From Streptomyces sp. NBC_01142 (GTDB lineage: Bacteria > Actinomycetota > Actinomycetes > Streptomycetales > Streptomycetaceae), in contig NZ_JAPEOR010000001.1 in NCBI RefSeq assembly GCF_026341125.1, positions 1,426,001 to 1,490,000 on the forward strand: a DNA stretch of 64,000 nucleotides, given 5' to 3'. Shown piece after piece: positions 57,529-64,000 of this stretch. The first letter of the stretch is position 1. Each line of letters starts with the position of its first letter. The notes below the pieces were generated by a model, which did not search any database, was not told the DNA's origin, and was given only the letters and a program-made list of their open reading frames with translations. The position numbers and the translations under genes were made by a program.

Positions 57529-57768
57529 ATGCTCGAGGAAGCCCTCGAGCACCTCGTCAAGGGCATCGTCGACAATCCGGACGACGTGCAGGTCGCCTCG
57601 CGCAACCTGCGCCGCGGGCAAGTGCTCGAGGTCCGGGTGCACCCCGACGATCTCGGTAAGGTGATCGGCCGCAACGGCCGCACCGCACGCGCCCTGCGCA
57701 CCGTCGTGGGCGCCATCGGTGGCCGTGGCATCCGCGTCGACCTCGTCGACGTGGACCAGGTTCACTGA
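57529..57768 (+). CDS. khpA: KH-domain RNA-binding protein KhpA
   Basis: 79 aa single KH domain, with the GxxG loop in [15 protein letters not shown]. It binds RNA and in other bacteria works with KhpB. It starts 2 bp after rpsP. A very strong hairpin lies directly downstream, before rimM. Confidence 0.95.
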   Translation: MLEEALEHLVKGIVDNPDDVQVASRNLRRGQVLEVRVHPDDLGKVIGRNGRTARALRTVVGAIGGRGIRVDLVDVDQVH

Positions 57769-57780
57769 CATACGCAGCAC

Positions 57781-57824
57781 CGGCACGGGCCGGGAGGGCC
57801 TTCGGTCCCTCCCGGCCCGTGCCG
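57781..57824 (+). terminator. Strong hairpin between khpA and rimM
   Basis: An 18-bp perfect stem CGGCACGGGCCGGGAGGG / CCCTCCCGGCCCGTGCCG with an 8-nt loop, followed by TTTGCG. It could terminate the rpsP-khpA transcript, attenuate the operon, or serve as an RNase III processing site. Confidence 0.75.
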
Positions 57825-57925
57825 TTTGCGACCATGAGTCGACGACCGTAATCATCGATCGAGGAACCACGACGGTGAGAACCGTGCCCGCGAGAGCGGC
57901 GACGGTTCAGCCGCAAAGGAGACCA

Positions 57926-58471
57926 GTGCAGTTGGTAGTCGCGCGGATCGGCCGCGCCCACGGGGTCAAGGGCGAGGTCACCGTCGAGGTGCGTACGGAC
58001 GAGCCGGAGCTGCGGCTCGGGCCCGGCGCCGTACTGGCCACCGACCCGGCCTCGGCCGGACCGCTGACCATCGAGACCGGCCGGGTGCACAGCGGCCGGC
58101 TGCTGGTGCGCTTCGCGGGCGTACGGGACCGCACCGGTGCCGAGGCCCTGCGCAACACCCTGCTGATCGCGGAGGTGGATCCTCAGGAGCTCCCCGAGGA
58201 CCCGGAGGAGTTCTACGACCACCAGCTGATGGACCTGGACGTCGTCCTCACCGACGGCACCGAGATCGGCCGGATCACCGAGATCAGCCACCTTCCCTCG
58301 CAGGACCTGTTCATCGTGGAGCGGCCCGACGGCAGCGAGGTGATGATCCCCTTCGTCGAGGAGATCGTGGCCGAGATCGACCTGGAGAAGCAGCGGGCTG
58401 TCATCACCCCGCCGCCCGGGCTCATCGACGACAGTGAGGCCGAGGTCGCCTCCTCGAAGGACGAGAGCTGA
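57926..58471 (+). CDS. rimM: Ribosome maturation factor RimM
   Basis: 181 aa from GTG 57926 with AAAGGAG five bases before it. The N-terminal domain has [22 protein letters not shown]; the C-terminal PRC-barrel has [13 protein letters not shown] and MIPFVEEIV. It assists 30S head assembly and binds S19. It overlaps trmD by one base (TGATG). Confidence 0.95.
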   Translation: MQLVVARIGRAHGVKGEVTVEVRTDEPELRLGPGAVLATDPASAGPLTIETGRVHSGRLLVRFAGVRDRTGAEALRNTLLIAEVDPQELPEDPEEFYDHQLMDLDVVLTDGTEIGRITEISHLPSQDLFIVERPDGSEVMIPFVEEIVAEIDLEKQRAVITPPPGLIDDSEAEVASSKDES

Positions 58472-59292
58472 TGCGGCTCGACGTCGTCACGATCTTCCCC
58501 GAGTACCTGGAACCGCTGAACGTCTCGCTCGTCGGCAAGGCACGCGCGCGTGGGCAGCTCGATGTCCAGGTGCACGATCTGCGGGAGTGGACCTACGACC
58601 GGCACAACACCGTCGACGACACCCCCTACGGCGGCGGCCCCGGAATGGTCATGAAGACCGAGCCCTGGGGTGACGCGCTCGACGACGCACTGGCGAGCGG
58701 GTACGAGGCGGGGGCGCACGGCCCGGTGCTCGTCGTGCCCACCCCCAGCGGCCGGCCCTTCACCCAGGAGCTGGCCGTCGAGCTCTCGGAGCGGCCCTGG
58801 CTGGTCTTCACCCCCGCCCGCTACGAAGGCATCGACCGCCGGGTCGTGGACGAGTACGCGACGCGGATGCCGGTGTACGAAGTGTCCATCGGCGACTACG
58901 TCCTGGCCGGCGGTGAGGCTGCCGTACTGGTGATCACGGAGGCCGTGGCACGGTTGCTGCCCGGTGTCCTCGGCAACGCCGCATCACATCGGGACGACTC
59001 CTTCGCGCCCGGCGCGATGGCGAATCTGCTCGAGGGGCCGGTGTACACCAAGCCGCCCGAGTGGCGCGGACGCGGGATTCCGGATGTGCTGACCAGCGGG
59101 CACCACGGGAAGATCGCGCGGTGGCGGCGGGACGAGGCGTTCCGCCGTACGGCTCTCAACAGGCCCGATCTGATCGAGCGTTGCGACCCCGCGGCCTTCG
59201 ACAAGAAGGACCGCGAGATGCTCTCCATCCTGGGCTGGGCACCGGAGCCCGGCGGCCGATTTTGGCGCAGGCCCGGGGCCATGGAACAATAG
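58471..59292 (+). CDS. trmD: tRNA (guanine(37)-N(1))-methyltransferase
   Basis: 273 aa SPOUT-class enzyme, starting [16 protein letters not shown]. The trefoil knot and SAM site are PARYEGIDRRV and IGDYVLAGGEAAVLV; YGGGPGMVMK is a family signature. The C-terminal domain ends in a helix with EMLSILGW. The start overlaps the rimM stop by one base. Confidence 0.97.
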   Translation: MRLDVVTIFPEYLEPLNVSLVGKARARGQLDVQVHDLREWTYDRHNTVDDTPYGGGPGMVMKTEPWGDALDDALASGYEAGAHGPVLVVPTPSGRPFTQELAVELSERPWLVFTPARYEGIDRRVVDEYATRMPVYEVSIGDYVLAGGEAAVLVITEAVARLLPGVLGNAASHRDDSFAPGAMANLLEGPVYTKPPEWRGRGIPDVLTSGHHGKIARWRRDEAFRRTALNRPDLIERCDPAAFDKKDREMLSILGWAPEPGGRFWRRPGAMEQ

Positions 59293-59422
59293 GCCGCTGC
59301 TGTACGTCCGGTCGGCGCCCCTGCCACAGGGGGAACGACGCCCGCTCGACGCGAACAGCACCCTCACTCTCATCCCGATATTCCGCTGATGACCTGTGGC
59401 ATCGGCGAGGAAGCAGACCTTC

Positions 59423-59773
59423 ATGGCCAGCCTGCTCGACTCCGTCAACTCTGCGTCGCTGCGCAGCGACGTCCCCGCCTTCCGTCCCGGTGACACCGTG
59501 AACGTGCACGTGCGTGTCATCGAGGGCAACCGCTCGCGTATCCAGCAGTTCAAGGGCGTGGTCATCCGCCGCCAGGGTTCCGGCGTCAGCGAGTCCTTCA
59601 CGGTCCGCAAGGTCTCCTTCTCCGTCGGCGTCGAGCGCACCTTCCCGGTGCACAGCCCGATCTTCGAGAAGATCGAGCTGGTCAGCCGCGGTGACGTCCG
59701 TCGCGCCAAGCTGTACTACCTGCGCGAGCTGCGCGGCAAGGCTGCCAAGATCAAGGAGAAGCGCGACAACTGA
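59423..59773 (+). CDS. rplS: 50S ribosomal protein L19
   Basis: 116 aa from ATG 59423 ([20 protein letters not shown]). It carries [15 protein letters not shown] and [19 protein letters not shown], and ends in a lysine-rich tail. A 130-bp gap separates it from trmD. A small UUCG tetraloop hairpin (TGAGC-TTCG-GCTCA, 59771-59784) starts at the stop codon. Confidence 0.96.
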   Translation: MASLLDSVNSASLRSDVPAFRPGDTVNVHVRVIEGNRSRIQQFKGVVIRRQGSGVSESFTVRKVSFSVGVERTFPVHSPIFEKIELVSRGDVRRAKLYYLRELRGKAAKIKEKRDN

Positions 59774-59845
59774 GCTTCGGCTCACACGCGCGCCCAGCTT
59801 CGGATCAAGCACAGCCACAGGGCGGCCGGATAAACTCTGGCCCCG

Positions 59846-60646
59846 ATGGACACCGAAGCACAGCACACAGAGCGCGACCGTTCTTCCGCCCCCGAAGCCG
59901 GGGACAAGGGAGAGCGGTCGCGCTCTGCGCGTTCCGCGCGACCTCTTACGCGCTTCTCACGCCTGTCTGTGCTGTCCTGGCGTAGAGCAGGCCTGCTCTA
60001 CGCCGTCTGCGCAGTCTTCGTACTGCTGCTGAGCCACTTTGTGATGCAGCCGTTCCAGATCCCCAGCACCTCCATGGAGCCCACGCTCCAGGTCGGGGAC
60101 CGGGTGCTGGTGAACAAGCTGGCGTACCGTTTCGGTTCCGGTCCGGAGCGCGGAGACGTGATCGTCTTCGACGGTACGGGTTCCTTCGTGCAGGAGACCT
60201 TGGCGGAGAATCCGGTCAGCGCGTTCACGCGCGAGGTGTTCGCGGCGCTGGGGCTGGCCGAGCCCGCCGAGACCGACTTCGTGAAGAGAGTGGTGGGTGT
60301 GGGCGGCGACCGCGTCGTCTGCTGCGACAAGGGGGGCAGGGTCGAGGTGAACGGCGTACCGGTCGACGAGGGATACCTGCACCCCGGCGACGTCCCCTCG
60401 GAGGTGCCCTTCGACATCGTTGTGCCCGAGGGCACGCTGTGGGTCATGGGGGACCACCGGAGCGCGTCGCGCGACTCCCGCGACCACCTCGGGGAGCCGG
60501 GCGGCGGCATGGTGCCCGTCGACAAGGTGATCGGCCGGGCCGACTGGATCGGCTGGCCCTTCGGCCGCTGGACGTCGCTGGAGCGGACCGACGCCTTCTC
60601 CGGCGTGCCGGGGACGGCACGAATGCCGGGCGGCGCCCATGGGTAA
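59846..60646 (+). CDS. Type I signal peptidase, first of four (SipW position)
   Basis: 266 aa. One N-terminal membrane helix (about 48-64) and the catalytic serine in IPSTSMEPT (Ser76), the catalytic lysine in FVKRVVGVGGD (Lys147), and box E GDHRSASRDSR. It removes signal peptides from exported proteins. It has no C-terminal membrane helix. The next gene overlaps by 8 nt, so the four peptidases read as one unit. Confidence 0.95.
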   Translation: MDTEAQHTERDRSSAPEAGDKGERSRSARSARPLTRFSRLSVLSWRRAGLLYAVCAVFVLLLSHFVMQPFQIPSTSMEPTLQVGDRVLVNKLAYRFGSGPERGDVIVFDGTGSFVQETLAENPVSAFTREVFAALGLAEPAETDFVKRVVGVGGDRVVCCDKGGRVEVNGVPVDEGYLHPGDVPSEVPFDIVVPEGTLWVMGDHRSASRDSRDHLGEPGGGMVPVDKVIGRADWIGWPFGRWTSLERTDAFSGVPGTARMPGGAHG

Positions 60647-61694
60647 CCGCGGGCGTCGTGCGAGCCACCGGGCCGACACCCGGCTGCCCACCGGGACACG
60701 GCCGACGGACGGCGCCCGGTCGCTGCCGGGCCGTGCGGACCGGCGCAGACTGGCGCAGAAGGTGAAGCGCAAGCGCCGCCGGTCGGCCGTGAAGGAGATA
60801 CCCCTCCTCGTCGGCGTGGCACTGATGATCGCGCTGGTGCTGAAGACCTTCCTGGTGCAGGCCTTCGTGATCCCGTCGGGCTCGATGGAGCAGACGATAC
60901 GGATCCAGGACCGCGTGCTGGTGGACAAGCTCACCCCGTGGTTCGGCTCGAAGCCGCAGCGCGGCGATGTCGTCGTCTTCAAGGACCCCGGCGGCTGGCT
61001 GCCGCCCGACGAGACGAAGAAGGGCGACGACCCGGTCGGGGTCAAGCAGGTCAAACAGGGGCTGACCTTCATCGGGCTGCTGCCGTCGGACGACGAGCAG
61101 GACCTGATCAAGCGGGTGGTCGCGGTCGGCGGGGATACCGTCAAGTGCTGCGACAAGGACGGGCGCGTGACCGTCAATGGCGTACCCCTAGATGAGCCCT
61201 ATCTCCACCCGGGAAACGTTCCTTCGACGATGCAGTTCGAGGTGCAGGTGCCGGCCGGGCGGATCTTCGTACTCGGGGACCACCGCTCCGACTCGGCCGA
61301 CTCGCGCTTCCATCTCGACGAGCAGTACCGCGGCACGGTGTCGGAGGAGGAAGTCGTCGGACGCGCGGTCGTCATCGCCTGGCCGCTGAGCCACTGGCGC
61401 AAGCTGGAGGAGCAGGAGACCTTTGTATCCGTGCCGGATCCGCGCGCCGGGACGACGGCGGCACTCCTCCCGTCGAATAGTGTGTCTCCTCAGGATCAGA
61501 ACGGAATGATCCTGCTCCCGAGCCCTGCGGAACTCCCGCTCGTTATGGGAGTGGTGGGCCTGCACCTTCTCTGGGGCAGGCGGTTCGCACGGAGTGAGGA
61601 GTGGATGTGGGGGATGTGGCCGTCGGCGCACGATCCGGACACGAAGAACCCGAGGAGAAGCCCGGGGAGCCCGCCGACTCGTCCGCAGCCGTGA
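60639..61694 (+). CDS. Type I signal peptidase, second of four (SipX position)
   Basis: 351 aa. An Arg-rich cytoplasmic leader, membrane helix (about 54-72), catalytic Ser82 in IPSGSMEQT, lysine in LIKRVVAVGGD and GDHRSDSADSR. A second hydrophobic segment near residues 290-305 (LPLVMGVVGLHLLWG) precedes a charged tail. The 3' end overlaps the next gene by 94 nt in another frame, so the C-terminal tail codes twice. Confidence 0.93.
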   Translation: MGNRGRRASHRADTRLPTGTRPTDGARSLPGRADRRRLAQKVKRKRRRSAVKEIPLLVGVALMIALVLKTFLVQAFVIPSGSMEQTIRIQDRVLVDKLTPWFGSKPQRGDVVVFKDPGGWLPPDETKKGDDPVGVKQVKQGLTFIGLLPSDDEQDLIKRVVAVGGDTVKCCDKDGRVTVNGVPLDEPYLHPGNVPSTMQFEVQVPAGRIFVLGDHRSDSADSRFHLDEQYRGTVSEEEVVGRAVVIAWPLSHWRKLEEQETFVSVPDPRAGTTAALLPSNSVSPQDQNGMILLPSPAELPLVMGVVGLHLLWGRRFARSEEWMWGMWPSAHDPDTKNPRRSPGSPPTRPQP

Positions 61695-62536
61695 CGGAGG
61701 GTTCGGCGGAGACGGCAGGGACGGACGGCGGGTCCGGGGAATCCTCGGACAACAGCGGTACGGGACAGAAGAAGCAGCGATCCTTCTGGAAGGAACTGCC
61801 GCTCCTGATCGGTATCGCACTGCTTCTCGCCCTTCTGATCAAGACGTTCCTGGTCCAGGCGTTCTCGATTCCCTCGGACTCGATGCAGGACACCCTGCAG
61901 CGGGGCGACCGGGTGCTGGTCGACAAGCTCACCCCGTGGTTCGGCTCGGAGCCCGAGCGTGGCGAGGTCGTGGTCTTCCACGACCCGGCCGACTGGCTCC
62001 AGGGTGAGCCCACCCCCGACCCGAACGCCGTGCAGAAGTTCCTCAGCTTCATCGGCCTTATGCCGTCGGCCGAGGAGAAGGACCTGATCAAGAGGACGAT
62101 CGCGGTCGGCGGCGACACGGTGGAGTGCAAGAAGGGCGGCCCGGTCAAGGTCAACGGCAAGGCGCTCGACGAGCCGTACATCTTCCCCGGCAACACCCCC
62201 TGTGACGACCAGCCCTTCGGGCCCTTGAAGGTGCCGAAGGACATGATCTGGGTGATGGGCGACCACCGTCAGAACTCCCAGGACTCCCGCTACCACACGG
62301 AAGATGTGAACGGCGGCTTCGTCCCGGTCGACAAGGTCGTCGGGCGCGCTGTCGTGGTCGCCTGGCCGCTGAACCGCTGGTCCACGCTGCCGGTGCCCGA
62401 CACCTTCGACCAGCCCGGGATCAACACCGCGGCCACTGCCATGTCGGCGGCGCCCGCGGCGATGGGCATGGCGGGCGCGCTGCCGATCGTGCTCTGGCGC
62501 AGGAGGAGGCTGACCGGCGGGCTTACCGCCGGGTAG
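61601..62536 (+). CDS. Type I signal peptidase, third of four (SipY position)
   Basis: 311 aa from GTG 61601, inside the previous gene. A long acidic Ser/Gly/Glu cytoplasmic region (1-60) precedes the membrane helix (about 66-82), catalytic Ser94 in IPSDSMQDT, lysine in LIKRTIAVGGD and GDHRQNSQDSR. A C-terminal hydrophobic segment followed by RRRR suggests a second membrane span. A later start would shorten the overlap, but no good internal ribosome-binding site was seen. Confidence 0.92.
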   Translation: MDVGDVAVGARSGHEEPEEKPGEPADSSAAVTEGSAETAGTDGGSGESSDNSGTGQKKQRSFWKELPLLIGIALLLALLIKTFLVQAFSIPSDSMQDTLQRGDRVLVDKLTPWFGSEPERGEVVVFHDPADWLQGEPTPDPNAVQKFLSFIGLMPSAEEKDLIKRTIAVGGDTVECKKGGPVKVNGKALDEPYIFPGNTPCDDQPFGPLKVPKDMIWVMGDHRQNSQDSRYHTEDVNGGFVPVDKVVGRAVVVAWPLNRWSTLPVPDTFDQPGINTAATAMSAAPAAMGMAGALPIVLWRRRRLTGGLTAG

Positions 62537-62606
62537 GGTGCCGTCCCAGATCGCCGATCCCCGAGGAGTCTCTCGGGGACGAATCTCCGAGGTGGGGAGC
62601 GCTGGG

Positions 62607-63389
62607 ATGAGCGGAACAGGACGTACGGACGACGGCCGCGGCCGGCTCGGCAGTGCACTGTCGGGTCTGGCCGTGGCCGTCGGCTGTGTGCTCTTCCTCG
62701 GAGGGTTCATCTGGGGAGCCGTGGTGTACCAGCCGTACACCGTGCCGACCGACTCGATGTCCCCGACCGTGAAGGTGGGGGAGCGGGTCCTGGCGGAGCG
62801 GATAGACGGCGACGCGGTCCGGCGCGGGGACATCGTGGTGTTCCGCGATGCGCAGTGGGGCGATATGCCGATGGTGAAGCGCGTGGTCGGGGTGGGCGGC
62901 GACAAGATCGCCTGCTGCGACGCGGACGGTCGGCTGACGGTGAACGGCACGGCGGTCGAGGAACCGTATCTGCGCACCCAGGGGCCCGCCTCGCGGCAGG
63001 GTTTCACGGCGACGGTGCCCAAGGGGCAGCTGTTCCTGCTCGGCGACGAGCGCAGCGTCTCGCTGGACTCCCGGGAACACCTCGAGGAGCCCGGGCAGGG
63101 GTCGGTCCCCCGCTCTGCGGTGACCGCGCGGCTGGATGCTGTGGCGTGGCCGCTGGACGGCGGTCTGGTGGACCGGCCCGAGGGCTTCGCAGCGCTGCCG
63201 GGCGGGGTGTCGCAGCCGGGTCCGGTGAAGCTGATCGTCGGGGCGGTGGTGGTGGGCGTCCTGCTGATTTTGGGCGGCGCGGCGTACGGGCCGATCCAGC
63301 GGAGGCTGTCGAGGCCGCGGCGCGGGGCGCCGGGCAGTGGTGGCAACGGGGGCAGTGGGAGCGGGAAGGCGGTCGCCGGTGTCGGATGA
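62607..63389 (+). CDS. Type I signal peptidase, fourth of four (SipZ position)
   Basis: 260 aa from ATG 62607 with GGGGAG upstream. Membrane helix (about 20-41), catalytic Ser50 in VPTDSMSPT, lysine in MVKRVVGVGGD, GDERSVSLDSR, and a C-terminal membrane helix (LIVGAVVVGVLLILGG). Box E reads GDER where the other three have GDHR. The 3' end overlaps the Nudix gene by 11 nt. Confidence 0.94.
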   Translation: MSGTGRTDDGRGRLGSALSGLAVAVGCVLFLGGFIWGAVVYQPYTVPTDSMSPTVKVGERVLAERIDGDAVRRGDIVVFRDAQWGDMPMVKRVVGVGGDKIACCDADGRLTVNGTAVEEPYLRTQGPASRQGFTATVPKGQLFLLGDERSVSLDSREHLEEPGQGSVPRSAVTARLDAVAWPLDGGLVDRPEGFAALPGGVSQPGPVKLIVGAVVVGVLLILGGAAYGPIQRRLSRPRRGAPGSGGNGGSGSGKAVAGVG

Positions 63390-63966
63390 GAAGCGTGGCG
63401 AGGGACTTGAGGGCCCTGGGGGTTTTGAGGGGCCCCAGGGCTTTGAGGGACTTGAGGGTGTTGAGGGCCTGGAGGGCTTTGCAGGCGAGCTGCGGAAGGT
63501 CGCCCGGGTCGTCCTGCTCGACCCGCAGGACCGCATTCTGCTGATGCACGGGTACGAGCCCGAGGACCCGGCCGACAGCTGGTGGTTCACCCCGGGCGGC
63601 GGCGTGGAGGGCGACGAGAGCCGCGAGGAAGCCGCGCTGCGCGAGCTGGCGGAGGAGACCGGGATCACAGAGGTGGAACTGGGGCCCGTGCTGTGGCGCC
63701 GGACCTGTTCTTTTCCGTTCGACGGCCGTCGCTGGGATCAGGACGAGTGGTACTTCCTGGCACGTACCGCTCAGACGGCGACTGCCCCGCGCGGACTGAC
63801 GGAGCTGGAGCAGCGCAGTGTCGCGGGGCTGAGGTGGTGGACCTCCGCCGAACTGTCGGCGGCGCGTGAGACGGTGTATCCGACCAGGCTCGCCGAGCTG
63901 CTGCGGACGCTGCTCGACGAGGGTCCTCCGGGCGTGCCGGTGGTTCTGGCCCCCGAGGTCGTCTAG
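63379..63966 (+). CDS. Nudix hydrolase
   Basis: 195 aa from GTG 63379. The Nudix box is GGGVEGDESREEAALRELAEETGI, an exact GX5EX7REUXEEXGU match. The substrate (nucleoside diphosphate-X or oxidised nucleotide) is unknown. An N-terminal low-complexity repeat of FEG/LEG units (about residues 8-32) precedes the domain. It overlaps the last signal peptidase, suggesting co-transcription with the export cluster. Confidence 0.92.
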   Translation: MSDEKRGEGLEGPGGFEGPQGFEGLEGVEGLEGFAGELRKVARVVLLDPQDRILLMHGYEPEDPADSWWFTPGGGVEGDESREEAALRELAEETGITEVELGPVLWRRTCSFPFDGRRWDQDEWYFLARTAQTATAPRGLTELEQRSVAGLRWWTSAELSAARETVYPTRLAELLRTLLDEGPPGVPVVLAPEVV

Positions 63967-64000
63967 GGGCTCAGGGGGCTGGCGCACAATAGGGGGACGC

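Overview
The window is a high-GC actinobacterial chromosome segment, almost certainly Streptomyces. The grounds are very strong G/C bias at third codon positions, frequent GTG starts, a conservon (histidine kinase, roadblock, DUF742, Ras-like GTPase), an NdgR-type IclR regulator beside leuCD, a HupS-type HU with a lysine tail, NsdA, a GlnR-type amtB-glnK-glnD cluster and four tandem signal peptidases. From memory, the gene order resembles the S. coelicolor core region around SCO5540-SCO5600; this was not checked by search. It is a vegetative core region: I see no rRNA, insertion sequence, integrase, prophage or CRISPR array.

Layout. 1-6 kb (minus strand): the 5' end of a second nitrate-sensor-like kinase, preceded by a complete conservon cvnA-B-C-D. 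6.5-9.8 kb (plus): a small protein with a duplicated motif, a fumarylacetoacetate hydrolase family protein, gltX and a HAD hydrolase. 9.86-10.36 kb: five tRNA genes (Gln-Glu-Glu-Gln-Glu). 10.4-11.8 kb: a STAS protein overlapping a frameshifted MEDS/ATPase-like gene. 11.9-14.8 kb: ndgR divergent from leuCD, with an operator-like palindrome between them. 15-20.1 kb: hupS, cofC, an acyltransferase-gpsA-ddl run. 20.2-23.3 kb: lipoprotein and Lrp-type genes, thiL-thiD, rpmB. 23.5-32.6 kb: FakA-like DAK protein, recG, rsmD-coaD, a repeat-bearing coiled-coil protein, DUF177-rpmF-rnc-mutM. 32.6-38.8 kb: HxlR regulator, CAP protein, acylphosphatase, a small coiled-coil protein, smc. 39-43 kb: sugar permease, LLM oxidoreductase, NCS1 permease. 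43.1-53.2 kb: ftsY, a prim-pol-like protein, nsdA, amtB-glnK-glnD, ffh. 53.5-56.9 kb: methyltransferase, archaeal/eukaryotic-type proS, SprT-like protein. 57-64 kb: rpsP-khpA-rimM-trmD-rplS, four type I signal peptidases and a Nudix hydrolase.

How the genes work together. The segment joins translation (tRNAs, gltX, proS, rpsP, rplS, rpmB, rpmF, rimM, trmD, rsmD, rnc) with co-translational export (ftsY, ffh, sip cluster), chromosome maintenance (hupS, smc, recG, mutM), nitrogen control (amtB, glnK, glnD, with a GlnR-like site upstream) and developmental control (conservon, nsdA, ndgR). Perfect hairpins that look like intrinsic terminators separate many transcription units.

No wholly new system is evident. 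The most unusual items are: three 9-bp ACTTGAAGG sites exactly 34 bp apart upstream of the sugar permease; a small conserved-looking protein with a duplicated ANPRRT motif; the frameshifted MEDS gene beside a STAS protein that lacks the usual serine; the thiD start codon inside a perfect hairpin; an archaeal/eukaryotic-type prolyl-tRNA synthetase; and a 94-nt overlap between two signal peptidase genes.
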